64,000 nucleotides of DNA from Limonium bicolor (GCA_023374045.1 CM041782.1:189242925-189306924), one strand, 5' to 3'; shown: positions 12,647-21,890, counted from the first letter of the stretch. Numbers and translations are program-made. The notes: generated by a model from the sequence alone, not told the origin.

Positions 12647-13460
12647 TGAAATACCCCAAACCTAGGTATGTTGTTTAAACATTAAAACATGATTTACTAA
12701 GACAAGAAAATGTCTTAGAAACATTAGTAAACAAATTTAAACAAAAGAAAACACAAATGTGCTTTAAAGTCAATAAGAGCTAAAATGTGCTCTAAGCTTG
12801 GAATAAGCTTGGGTAAGACCTAATGAACTTACCAAGACCTTATTTATATATTAATGAATATATTAAATCAATTACCAAAGAAAACCAAGCTTGAAAACAA
12901 GTTAAAACACAAAATGTGCTTTAAGAAGTCTTAAAGCACATTTTTGAAAAATTGTCTTGTAAATGAGTTTTGAGTGGCTAAATGTCCATCATTACTCTTA
13001 AATATATATGTGTACTATATAGTATCACATTTGGGTGGCTATATTAATGGGAAATCAAAAATTTCACTTCTAAGTGCCTTGTTTTGGTGAATAGTGATTT
13101 TTATAAGCTAGTTTGTAACACATGTTGTCATAAGTAATTAAATTGACAAACAAAGACAAAAATACCCTCATTATATTATAGGGGGCCGTTTTCTAAGTGT
13201 GGTGACTCACCACTCTCTAGTTAATATGATAAGTAAATAAAGAAAACTAATTAAGTTACCTTTTTACTTTATAAAGCATAAATATCTCCTAAAAGTAAGT
13301 TCTATCTTCATTCTCTCATTTCTCCTTCATTTCCCACGGTTCCAAACACCATCTTCAACCTCTCTTCTTCATTCTCTCACGGTTTGCAATAGTACACACC
13401 ACCATCTCCATCTTTGACCTCTTGTAAAATCTAGCTCACTTGTCCAAATCAAAAACAAAC
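12647..13460 (+). repeat. 5' LTR of A1, first 814 bp, cut by an assembly gap
   Basis: It starts TGAAATACCCCAAACC and follows the start of the 3' LTR at 19858 with many substitutions and indels. Shared blocks include ATGTGCTCTAAGCTTGG, AATTACCAAAGAAAACCAAG and GAAAAATTGTCTTGTAAATG. By eye it is at least as close to LTR A2 at 45027. Sequence stops at the N run. Confidence 0.8.
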
Positions 13461-13960
13461 NNNNNNNNNNNNNNNNNNNNNNNNNNNNNNNNNNNNNNNN
13501 NNNNNNNNNNNNNNNNNNNNNNNNNNNNNNNNNNNNNNNNNNNNNNNNNNNNNNNNNNNNNNNNNNNNNNNNNNNNNNNNNNNNNNNNNNNNNNNNNNNN
13601 NNNNNNNNNNNNNNNNNNNNNNNNNNNNNNNNNNNNNNNNNNNNNNNNNNNNNNNNNNNNNNNNNNNNNNNNNNNNNNNNNNNNNNNNNNNNNNNNNNNN
13701 NNNNNNNNNNNNNNNNNNNNNNNNNNNNNNNNNNNNNNNNNNNNNNNNNNNNNNNNNNNNNNNNNNNNNNNNNNNNNNNNNNNNNNNNNNNNNNNNNNNN
13801 NNNNNNNNNNNNNNNNNNNNNNNNNNNNNNNNNNNNNNNNNNNNNNNNNNNNNNNNNNNNNNNNNNNNNNNNNNNNNNNNNNNNNNNNNNNNNNNNNNNN
13901 NNNNNNNNNNNNNNNNNNNNNNNNNNNNNNNNNNNNNNNNNNNNNNNNNNNNNNNNNNNN
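13461..13960. other. Assembly gap, exactly 500 N
   Basis: Unsequenced. The partner LTR is about 4.2 kb and only 0.8 kb of 5' LTR is present before the gap, so the real missing sequence (LTR rest, primer site, leader, gag N-terminus) is probably near 4 kb and the 500 is likely a placeholder. Confidence 0.95.
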
Positions 13961-14394
13961 AGGGGGAGACTGATCCCGCCAAGCTTGAGGCGTACATCTC
14001 CGAGCTGGAGACCGCCTTCGAGACCCTTGATGTCCCTGCTGGGATCAAGGTGCGCTTAGCTGCTTTCTACCTGAAGGGGGCGGCGGGCGATTGGTGGAAG
14101 CTGGTGAGGGCCGAGCATGTGGCCAACCCAGAGTTCGGCTGGGAGCAGTACACCGCCTTGCTACGGGCAAAGTACTACCCCGCCCATGTCCAGACGAAGA
14201 AGCGCTTGCAGTTAGATGCGCTTAAGCAGTCGGACAAGATGACGGTGGACGAGTATTACTCAGAGTTCACCGCCTTGCTCCGTCTTCTGCCAGGTCTAGG
14301 GTATTCTGACCAGATCTTGGTAGACCGCTTCTATGGCGGGCTTAGCCATCGACTCCGCTACGGCATGGGGCCGACTAGTTACACTACCTTGCAG
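13961..14394 (+). CDS. A1 Gag, capsid-type domain (exon 1, N-terminus missing in the gap)
   Basis: This is the retrotransposon gag (PF03732-type) domain that forms the particle core. The frame enters from the gap and reads DPAKLEAYISELETAFETL, then FYLKGAAGDWWKL, YYPAHVQTKKRLQLDAL and MTVDEYYSEFTALLRLLPG, the usual order of this family. It is GC-richer than the flanking LTRs. At 14394 the frame reaches TTGCAG|GTAATA and, if unspliced, stops at 14416-14418. Joining to 14479 continues Gag in frame, so a splice donor is inferred at 14395. The true start codon is not visible. Confidence 0.9.
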
Positions 14395-14478
14395 GTAATA
14401 AGAATGATTGAGAATTGAGTAAGTGATGAATAAGATTTAGATTGTGATGAATAAGTGACTAATACCATGGAAAAGCAG
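14395..14478 (+). other. Putative intron 1 of A1 (84 bp, in gag)
   Basis: GTAATA...AAGCAG interval, AT-rich against GC-richer flanks, with in-frame stops. Removal joins ...TTG CAG to GAG TGC and keeps the Gag frame (phase 0). Confidence 0.7.
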
Positions 14479-14730
14479 GAGTGCTATCATGCCGCTGCTA
14501 AGGTTGAGATTACCGTCCAGCTGAGGGACGAGGAGAATGCAAAGCGGAAGAGTGCTGGGAAGAGCTCAGAGAGTCAAGGGCAAGGAGGGTACAAGAAACA
14601 AAGTACCAGCCTCAAGCCCAGAAAAATCAGAACCCGAAGGGGAAGGAGGGAAAGGAGAAGGCTCCGGAAGAGCCATTGAAGCTGACATATGCTTATGCAG
14701 CTACACCCCTGCGCTCTAAGGCGCCGAAGG
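14479..14730 (+). pseudogene. A1 Gag linker (exon 2), basic and Gln/Lys-rich
   Basis: It joins the capsid-type domain to the zinc knuckles. It reads AAAKVEITVQLRDEENAKRK, then a Lys/Gln/Pro-rich stretch and LKLTYAYAATPLRSKAPK before the donor at 14731. The frame shifts once near 14590-14600, in an A-rich run (AAACAAAGTACC), as if one A were missing. Low-complexity basic linkers before CCHC knuckles are usual in plant Ty3 Gag and fit nucleic-acid binding. If unspliced at its 3' end, translation would run into stops in the next interval. Confidence 0.75.
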
Positions 14731-14808
14731 GTAAGGAATTGGTATTACATAGTTAAGAAACAACTAGTGACCATTTGAGATGTGAATATTGACATTGTAA
14801 ATGATCAG
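14731..14808 (+). other. Putative intron 2 of A1 (78 bp)
   Basis: GTAAGG...GATCAG, AT-rich with in-frame stops. Removal joins AAG G to GA TCT (phase 1) and carries the Gag frame into the zinc knuckles. Confidence 0.7.
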
Positions 14809-15147
14809 GATCTGAGACTGAGAAAGGAGCCGGTGGTGGCTACCATCGACGCTACATTTGTAGATGGTGTCACAAGGACCACCCCGGGCTCGACTGTAAG
14901 GGGAACAAAGTAGAGTGCAACTTCTGCGGAGTACTTGGACACCGAGCATATGAGTGCTACGGGAATCCAGAGAGTAAGAATTTCAGACCCAGTTTCAAAG
15001 TTAAGGCAAGGCTGATCAGGGATCTGGATCTGACGGTCAGAGGAGGGGCAACCAGCTGCAGACAAGAACCCAAGGGTGACCCAGAAGACGGGCCCACCCT
15101 ACACATGGTGGATCGGGACGATGAGCCTGAGCCCTCATCGAGGCCAG
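14809..15147 (+). CDS. A1 Gag nucleocapsid region with two zinc knuckles (exon 3)
   Basis: Two consecutive Cys/His knuckles bind the element RNA during packaging. The first is CRWCHKDHPGLDC (CX2C...H...C) at about 14862-14900, the second CNFCGVLGHRAYEC (canonical CX2CX4HX4C) at about 14919-14960. They follow a Gly-rich stretch (EKGAGGGYHRRY). The exon continues with an acidic tail (VDRDDEPEPSSRP) up to the donor CCAG|GTACCA at 15148. The frame is uninterrupted over 113 codons. Unspliced, it would end eight codons into the next interval. Two knuckles are unusual, since many plant Ty3 Gags have one. Confidence 0.88.
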
Positions 15148-15279
15148 GTACCACTATAACTATTTAGTAATAAAACTACCTGCTTACCGCATTATCATGC
15201 ATGTTTGGTGAAATATATGAGTTAAGTAAAATAAGATGAGACTAGAACCTAAGTAAGATATAACCTACTACCACTCTAG
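15148..15279 (+). other. Putative intron 3 of A1 (132 bp, before AlkB)
   Basis: GTACCA...CACTCTAG, AT-rich, stops in all frames. Removal joins CCA G to GA AAA TTC (phase 1) and opens the frame into the AlkB domain. Confidence 0.72.
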
Positions 15280-16023
15280 GAAAATTCAACATCTGCTACC
15301 CTATACCATCTACACCTAACCCGGAGCACACCGACATCGAAACCACACGCTTTCCAACCGAACAATGTCAGGTTATCCGCCCAGGTATGATTTTATTAAG
15401 GGGATACCTGACACCCGACGCACAAATAGCCATCATCAGGAGATGCAATCAACTAGGAATGGGACCGGGAGGTTTTTACACACCGGAGTACCCAGGGGGA
15501 GCAAGGATGAAATTAAAGATGATGAGCTTGGGCAAGGATTGGAATCCGTATGCCAAGAATTACCAAACCACAAGGGAGCAAGATGGAGTCTCACCACGGG
15601 GATACCCGAAGAGTTCCATCCAGTTATTACACAAGTCGTGGAAATCGCTCAGCAGTTGGAAGCTGAACCGATTCCAGACATCCAGCCAGACATTTGCATT
15701 GTAAACTTCTACGAAAAAGATGGAAAACTGGGACTACACCAGGATAAGGACGAGACAACGGAGTCTCTCGAGAAGAGGGATACCCGTAGTGTCTTGGTCC
15801 ATTGGAGATGATGCGGAATTTTTATACGGCGAGCAGAAGCGTGCGGACCGTGCCCCAGATAAGATAATACTTAAGTTAGGTGATGTATTAATTTGGGAGG
15901 AGAATCAAGGATGTTGTACCATGGGATTAAGAGAATCAAGCTGAATACAGCACGTCAGCAGTAATCAATGCGACGCATATGAGGCCAGGAAGATTAAACC
16001 TAACCTTTAGACATATTAGCCAT
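15280..16023 (+). pseudogene. AlkB-type Fe(II)/2-oxoglutarate dioxygenase domain inside the A1 polyprotein
   Basis: AlkB enzymes oxidatively remove methyl groups from nucleic-acid bases. After a ~30-residue linker the domain opens with VIRPGMILLRGYLTPDAQIA and LGMGPGGFYTPEYPGGARMK, an ALKBH1-like N-terminus. PDICIVNFYEKDGKLGLHQD follows, with the HxD iron ligands (His codon 15737-15739, Asp 15743-15745). Then come PVVSWSIGDDAEFLYG, GDVLIW, the second iron His in RMLYHGIKRI (15920-15922), and RLNLTFR (15991-16011) with the two Arg of the 2-oxoglutarate pocket. The fold is thus complete in order and length (~248 codons). The frame breaks four times (near 15600, 15775, 15897 and 15948), each explicable by one missing G or C in or next to a short run. 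It sits between the Gag knuckles and protease, flanked by putative introns 3 and 4. The domain call is sure; host-gene capture is inference. Confidence 0.93.
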
Positions 16024-16216
16024 GTAATGTTAGAATGAGATGAGAAATGAGATGTAAGATTGAAGCACATGTTGTAAACAGGATGGTCATGAATAAAATA
16101 ACAGTGTTGTTCATATAAATTGTTACGACTCTTGTTATACCATCAATACTCATGGAGCTTGTGAATACAATTAGGTTATGGACTCGGTACGGAAGGTGCA
16201 TTAAGCATACTCACAG
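16024..16216 (+). other. Putative intron 4 of A1 (193 bp, after AlkB)
   Basis: GTAATG...CTCACAG, AT-rich, with stops. Removal joins AGC CAT to AGG CAC (phase 0) and leads into the protease leader TQAGTILTGTF in frame. With intron 3 it isolates AlkB on its own exon. Confidence 0.65.
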
Positions 16217-16740
16217 AGGCACAGGCCGACGCAAGCGGGTACTATCCTCACCGGCACCTTTCCGATCATGGAATTGAGGCATCAGTCCTCTTCGACTCAG
16301 GGGCCTCGCATACCTTTATCTCTGCATCATTTGCGAGCAGGTTGGGGCTAGACGCTGATGAGCTACCCGACTTCACGGTTACGCTCCCGTCTAAGGAGAA
16401 GGTTCGTTGCACTCGTTATTACCGAGGAGCCACCATCAGAATTAAGGGGGAAGACTTCCCAGTCAGTTTCATTGAGTTCAGCAAGCTAGGATTTGATGTT
16501 ATCTTCGGGATGAACTGGTTGGAGCGGCACAAGGGACGTATCCTCTGCGCCGAGCATAGATTGCTGCTCAGGAGTCCGTCTGGGGTAACAATATCATACC
16601 GCCAGAGGCCCAGAGAGCCTTCGACTAAGATCATCACCGCCATGGCAATGCATAGAGAATTAAGGAGAAAGGAAGAAGTATACCTCTGCTATGTACAGGA
16701 CATAGAGAGAGACCCGAGTTCGACCCCGACTTACCGGTAG
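16217..16740 (+). pseudogene. A1 aspartic protease
   Basis: A retropepsin-like protease that would cut the Gag-Pol polyprotein. It reads TQAGTILTGTFP, then the active site in ASVLFDSGASHTFISASFA (DSGA at about 16290), DFTVTLPSKEKVRC, and the conserved FDVIFGMNWLERH near 16490-16530. One base appears missing near 16272 (C run) before the active-site frame, and another near 16711, after which translation stops at 16738-16740. The DSGASH signature and the order protease-RT are those of Ty3 elements. No separate start codon is needed, as it is part of the polyprotein. Confidence 0.9.
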
Positions 16741-17640
16741 TGTCGGAGTTCCCCGACTTATTCCCACGGGAACTGCCCGGCATGCCACCCACTCGGGAGG
16801 TAGAGTTCACCATTGAGCTGCTACCTGGTACCGGACCGATAGCCAAAGCACCATATCGTATGGCTCGGCAGAAATGACTGAGTTAAAAGAACAACTGAAA
16901 GATTTGTTGGATAAGGGATTCGTTAAGACCAAGTGTGTCACCATGGGGGAGCGCCAGTCCTCTTCGTGAAGAAGAAGGATGGTAGTCTCCGCCTCTGCAT
17001 CGACTACAGAGAGCTGAATGCAGTGACAGTGAAGAATAAGTACCCACTACCCCGCATTGACGATCTGTTCGATCAGTTGAAGGGAGCATCTGTGTTTTCC
17101 AAGATTGATCTCAGATCGGGGTATCATCAGATAGCCATTAAGGAGGGAGACATTGAGAAGACGGCATTCCGGACACGATACGGCCACTACGAGTTTACAG
17201 TGATGCTGTTCGTTTGTCGAACGCGCCAGCGAAGTTTATGGATCTGATGAACCGCTTGTTCCGGGAGCAGCTGGACAAGTCGGTGGTGGTTTTTATTGAT
17301 GATATTTTGATATATTCAAAGTCTAAGGTTGAGCATGAGGAACATTTGAGGAGGGTGTTGGAAATATTAAGGGAGAACCAGCTATATGCTAAGTTCTCCA
17401 AGTGTGAGTTTTGGCTTGACCAGGTCTCTTTCCTAGGTCATGTCATCTCAGATGCTGGGATCGCAGTGGATCCAGCAAAGATTGATGCCGTACGTACCTG
17501 GCCAAGGCCGAAGACTGTTACCGACATCAGGAGCTTTCTCAGTCTGGCAGGTTACTACAGGAGATTTGTTAGAGATTTCAGCAAGGTCGCGAAGCCGATG
17601 ACCAGTCTGATGAAGAAAGATGCACCATTTCTATGGACAG
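16741..17640 (+). pseudogene. A1 reverse transcriptase
   Basis: It copies the element RNA into DNA. Successive blocks are recognisable in three frames: [74 protein letters not shown], then [14 protein letters not shown] with the catalytic FIDD at 17292-17303, and [18 protein letters not shown] with [17 protein letters not shown]. Frame changes near 16870, 16933-16950 and 17205-17215 interrupt it. The first reflects a lost G, the second pair look like extra A bases, and the third is a small scramble in the conserved MPFGL block. Order and spacing are those of chromovirus RT. Confidence 0.93.
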
Positions 17641-18150
17641 TTGACTGTGAGAGATCATTTCAGCGCTTGAAGGACTCATTGACCACTGCACCGGTATTGA
17701 CTATTCCAGACGGTACAGAGGGCTTTGAGGTTTATTGTGATGCATCCGGCAGAGGGCTGGGTTGCGTGCTCATGTAACATGGCAAGGTGGTGGCATATGC
17801 CTCACGCCAGTGAAGAAACATGAGGAGAACTACCCCACACATGATTTAGAGCTGGGAGCTGTAGTCTTCGCTTTGAAGATATGGCGCCACTACTTATACG
17901 GGGTTAGTGTCACGATCTACACCGATCACAAGAGTTTGAAATACATATTCACTCAGAAGGAGTTAAATCTTCGACAGAGGAGATGGTTAGAATTTCTGAA
18001 AGACTATGACATTGACCTCCAATACAAAGAAGGGAAGGCCAATGTTGTAGCAGACGCCCTGAGCCGTCGAGCACACTCACTCCATTCACTAGTTTCTTTC
18101 TCCAGCTTGGTGATGAGGTGCGAGAGGCTCAGAGGACTGATGAGTATATG
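17641..18150 (+). pseudogene. A1 RNase H
   Basis: It degrades the RNA strand of the RNA-DNA hybrid. It begins around [16 protein letters not shown] (first catalytic Asp in YCDAS), with [20 protein letters not shown] (Glu) and [20 protein letters not shown] (second Asp), ending [20 protein letters not shown] and DALSRR, the usual border with integrase. A true stop codon TAA lies at 17774-17776 where the family has Gln, so a C-to-T change is likely. A further lost base follows near 17808. After 18090 the frame shifts again. The stop is good evidence that this copy is not only affected by indels. Confidence 0.9.
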
Positions 18151-19010
18151 AGAGAGGTCAGACAGAAGCTGACAGATGGTACCTTTGAGAGTCAGAAATA
18201 CGACTTCAGACTTCATGATGATGATCTGATCAGACTTAAGGGCCGATTATGCATACCACAAGGGTAACACGGATCTGAAAGACCGTATACTTAGAGAATC
18301 ACACTGTTCTTCAGTTTCCATCCATCCGGGGGCCTCTAAAATGTATAAAGACATGAATAGATACTTCTGGTGGTCGGGAATGAAGACAGATGTTACCGAG
18401 TTCGTCTTGAGGTGTCTCACATGCCAGAAGGTGAAATTCGAGCACAGACGACCGGGCGGAATGGTACAGTCGATGCCAGTTCTGGAGTGGAAGTTCCATG
18501 ATATCTCCATGGACTTCGTAGTTGGGCTTCCACCTGCTAGGGGAGGTCTCAACATGATATGGGTGGTGGTGGATCGCCTTACCAAAGTAGCCCGATTCAA
18601 CCGATGAAGGATACTTGGAAGGTGACCAAATTAGCTGAGTTGTTTGAGAAAGAAATCATGAGGCATCACGGCACACCAAAGACCATAGTGTCAGATAGAG
18701 ATACCAGATTCCTTCGAGGTACTGGAGAGCTACCAGAGAAGCGTTGGGTATAGAACTCAAGCTGAGTACCGCGTTCCATCCTCAGACAGATGGTCAGACT
18801 GAGCGTACTATTCAGACACTCGAGGACATGCTGAGAGCATGTGCCTTAGACTTCCAGGGCAGTTGGATTGACAGATTGCATCTGATCGAGTTTTCATACA
18901 ACAACAGCTATCACGCTTCGATCAAGATGGCACCTTTTCAAGCGTTGTACGGTAGACCATGTCGTACACGCTCTGCTGGGATGAGTCGAGTGAGACGGTC
19001 ATCATAGGAC
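18110..19010 (+). pseudogene. A1 integrase: zinc-binding and catalytic core
   Basis: It inserts the cDNA into the genome. The H2C2 zinc-binding part shows two His in ILRESHCSSVSIHPG (about 18295-18330) and CLTCQKVK (about 18415). The core follows: first Asp in HDISMDFVVGLPP (18512-18514), second in TIVSDRDTRF (about 18690), and Glu in FHPQTDGQTERTIQTL (18801-18803). FSYNNSYHASIKMAPFQALY marks the C-terminal border. Frameshifts occur near 18265, 18598 (one C lost), 18715 and 18960. The same segment at the window start (C) is similar but distinct, so the two belong to different families of one lineage. Confidence 0.92.
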
Positions 19011-19548
19011 CAGAGTACTTAGAACAAGTTAAGGCTGAAGTTCAGCAAATCAGGGAGAACATGAAAGCTGCTCAAGATAGGCAGAAGTCGTATGCTGATG
19101 TTCGACGACGAGACCTAGAGTTCGCAGTGGGCGACCGGGTATTTCTGCGAGTATCACCGATGAAGGGTGTATTCAGGTTTGGGCAGAAGGGCAAGTTAAG
19201 CCCGAAATTTGTTGGTCCTTATGAGATTACGGAGCGGGTGGGCCCGGTTGCTTACAGGTTGAATTTACCTGCTGAGCTGGGTAAAGTGCATGATGTCTTT
19301 CATGTTTCACAGCTGAAGAAATACATGCACCACCCCTCCCATGTGTTAGAACCTGAGGGTTGACTTTAGAACCAAACATGAGATCCGTGGAGACTCCTCA
19401 GAGAATCTTGGACAGAAAGACTAGGGACACTCGCCACAAGTCAGTGCGACTGGTGAAGGTTCTCTGGTCTAACCAGGATGTCGAAGAGGCCACGTGGGAA
19501 TTAGAGGATAAGATGAGGGCGAAGTACCCTTCTTTATTTACTGACTAG
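18959..19548 (+). pseudogene. A1 integrase C-terminus and chromodomain
   Basis: It contains ENMKAAQDRQKSYADVRRRD, the GPY/F module (KLSPKFVGPYEITERVGPVA), VFHVSQLKKY and HVLEPEG. After one lost base near 19362 it continues TPQRILDRKTRDTRHKSVRL and the chromodomain core LVKVLWSNQDVEEATWELED, ending MRAKYPSLFTD with the stop at 19546-19548. The Tyr/Trp/Trp pattern is of the reduced chromodomain type common in plant chromoviruses and supports Tekay/Del placement. This closes the polyprotein; about 300 bp of 3' leader follow before the LTR. Confidence 0.9.
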
Positions 19549-19557
19549 ATCGTCTGT

Positions 19558-19598
19558 ATAGGGTACGGGGCGTACCCCTTTTTAAGGGGGGTAGAGCT
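19558..19598 (+). promoter_or_regulatory. Upstream second polypurine tract with palindrome (A1)
   Basis: A palindrome around GGGTACGGGGCGTACCCC is followed by TTTTTAAGGGGGGTAGAG, nearly the same as the true PPT 265 bp downstream. Element D has the homologous palindrome plus tract at 58279-58322. Confidence 0.65.
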
Positions 19599-19821
19599 TC
19601 CTCGCTTTTGAGTTAGGAAACGATCATGTTGTCGTTTGTTTGGTAGTTTAAGATGTGGATTTGTGTAAGTTGCTACACTTCGGTGTAAGTTTGAGTTATG
19701 TATGATACTTATGTATTGTATTTGAGATTGACCTTTGAGTCTTAAGATGTATGAATGTGAATATAAGATGTGGTATTAAGATTAAGAGTATTGTGTACCG
19801 TGAATGGTTAAACACATGTGT

Positions 19822-19857
19822 GAACTTTGAGGACAAAGTTCTTTTAAGGGGGTAGAT
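19822..19857 (+). promoter_or_regulatory. Pre-PPT hairpin and PPT of A1
   Basis: An 8-bp hairpin (GAACTTTG, loop AGGA, CAAAGTTC) at 19822-19841, then TTTTAAGGGGGTAGAT directly before the LTR TG at 19858. Confidence 0.85.
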
Positions 19858-21416
19858 TGAAATACCCCAAACTTAGATATGGTGTTTAAATGATATAAAC
19901 AAGAAATAAGAAGGCTAAATAATGCCTTAGAAACATTAAGAACATTTCTAATCAAAGAAAATATAAGGAAACACCAAAAGAGCAGTTTAAGTAAAAATGT
20001 GCTCTAAGCTTGGAGAGACATGGGAGAGTACCCAAATATTGTTCTAAGACCTTAGTAATATCCTAATGGTCATTTTAAGTCAATTACCAAAGAAAACCAA
20101 GCTTGAAAACAAGTTAAAAACAAAAATGTGCTTTAAGGAGTCTTAAAGCACGTTTTTGAAAAATTGTCTTGTAAATGTGTTTTGAATGGCTAAATGTCCA
20201 TCATTACTCTTTAATTAATATGTGTACTATATAGTATCACATTTGGAGGTCTATATCAATGGGAAATCAAAAATTTCACAACAATGTGCCTTGTTTTTGA
20301 TGAATAGTGAATTATTAAGCTAGTTTATAACATAAGTCTATATAAGTGAGACATTTGGTCAACAAAGACTTAATTACCCTCATTAATAAAAGGGGGCCGG
20401 TTTCTTAGGAGGTGAGTCATCACCCACATGAGTCATTAAGCAATAAGAGAGCAAATGAGAGTTATAAAGTAAAACCACTATTCACCTTTTACATAAAATA
20501 CACTTTATTAGTTCTCTCTCCTCACTTCTTCATTTTCTTTGCTTTCCCACGGTTTGAACTGCTCTCTTTCTCTTCTCCATTCACGTAGAGCTGACCCCCA
20601 TGAAAGCTCCATCTTCCCTTGGCCACATCTTGCTCATTTTAGCTCCAAATCCAAAACAAAATACATATTCTTCTTAGTTAGCTCAAGCTCCTCCTTTCTA
20701 TCTTTTCAAAACTTCAAGAGCTTCATTTTGGTGCCAAGTCAAACCACCATTAGAGGAGGAAATTCAAGTTTGGAGACTCCATTGACATCTCCATCTCTTA
20801 AGGTAAAGAAAGTGTAAGAAAATCTAGGTTTCCACCATTTTCTTCACATAACCCAAAATATATACTCATGGGACTCCATGTTTATGCCTTGTTCTAGCTT
20901 GTTTCTACTCTTCAAAGGGGAGAGGAGGTCCTTCTTGCTTCAAATCCAAGTTGTCTTGAGAAACCAAGGTAAAACAATCACATTAATACCTTAAACATAT
21001 TTTTAAACCTAGGGTTTGTTCCTTAGGGTTAATGTGTTATCTAGTACTCATTGGAGTCATTGGATATTGGTTAGAACATTGGCAAGGAGAATCACATGGT
21101 GACCGAGATTGAACAAAGAAAACCTAAGGAGAAAAGCTTTAATCTTGTGAGAAAACAAGGTAAATTACTTACCTTAAGGTGTCTTGTTGTTTAAGGGAAT
21201 GAGATGTGGGTATATGATGAGTTTAGTGTAGAGTTTATATTGGGAAGGTGCTATAAAACCTAGGAGAAACAATGACTATTCTTGTGAACTTGTGACTAAG
21301 GAGCACATGAGGAAAAAGAGATAGTTTAAGAAGTTAAGGTGAAGTACAAGAAGCATTCTATTCAATGGGAGCCTTGTTGAGTGTATGTGCAGGTTGAAGG
21401 TTGCAGGTGAAGGCAT
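19858..21416 (+). repeat. 3' LTR of A1, left part (before the CACTA insertion)
   Basis: It starts TGAAATACCCCAAACTT right after the PPT and is interrupted at 21416 by the CACTA element, then resumes at 30586. Joined length is about 4.19 kb. It holds AT-rich sequence, a CT-rich stretch near 20500-20640, and several AAGGTAAA blocks. The 92-codon frame at 20539 has no domain. Confidence 0.88.
21414..21416. repeat. CACTA target-site duplication, left copy (CAT)
   Basis: CAT directly left of the CACTA terminus and again at 30583-30585. A 3-bp duplication is the rule for this superfamily. Confidence 0.9.
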
Positions 21417-21650
21417 CACTAGTAAAAAACGGGTCTTTTTCGGGGCCCTTATTTTCGGCGGTTTTATCTTTGTCGCCGAAAAAGATAACGTAACAGACAA
21501 ATTTTCGGCGGTTTATAGGTCAAAACCGCCGAAAATTGTCATCTTAATGAACAATATTCGGCGGTTTCTACCAAAAACCGCCGAAAATGTTACATTAAGA
21601 AGACAATTTTCGGCGGTTTTGACCTATAAACCGCCGAAAATTTGTGTTTT
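21417..21650. repeat. CACTA left terminus and subterminal foldback array
   Basis: After the inverted terminus come at least four foldbacks built from TTTTCGGCGGTTT and AAACCGCCGAAAA, for example 21507-21539 and 21600-21643. Subterminal repeats of this kind are binding sites for the element's own DNA-binding protein in En/Spm and Tam elements. Confidence 0.9.
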
Positions 21651-21659
21651 AATATCACC

Positions 21660-21890
21660 CGCGCCGAGTCGTCTTCCCCATTCATTCGCGCGCGACTGAA
21701 AATATTTCGACTCTCTCTCTTCGTTTCGCCTCTGTATCGCCGCCCTATTTTCCCCTTGTCCATGCGCCGTCTCCGGCTCTGAGTCACCGCCGTCGCTGCC
21801 GTCGCCGCCTCGCCCAAGTCGCGCCCAAGTCCCGCCCAAGTCGCGCCCAAGTCTCCGCCCAAGTCCCGCCCAAGTCGCCGCCTGCAGCCG
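21660..21890 (+). promoter_or_regulatory. GC-rich leader/promoter zone of the CACTA element with 11-bp tandem repeat
   Basis: A sharp GC-rich island in AT-rich surroundings. 21811-21878 has six copies of an 11-bp unit (CGCCCAAGTCG/C). A GC-rich zone next to the subterminal array fits a 5' UTR or promoter region, as in En/Spm. No TATA box was confidently placed. Confidence 0.55.

Noticed and set aside
13440..14048. Open frames on both strands across the N run
   Set aside because: They consist almost entirely of N and have no meaning.
15280..16023. Plant flexivirus insertion as source of AlkB
   Set aside because: No replicase or other viral domain is adjacent. The N-terminal motif is closer to the plant ALKBH1 type, and introns flank the domain.
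21385..21862. Open frames over the CACTA left end on both strands
   Set aside because: They cross the terminal inverted repeat and subterminal foldbacks. These are non-coding repeats.
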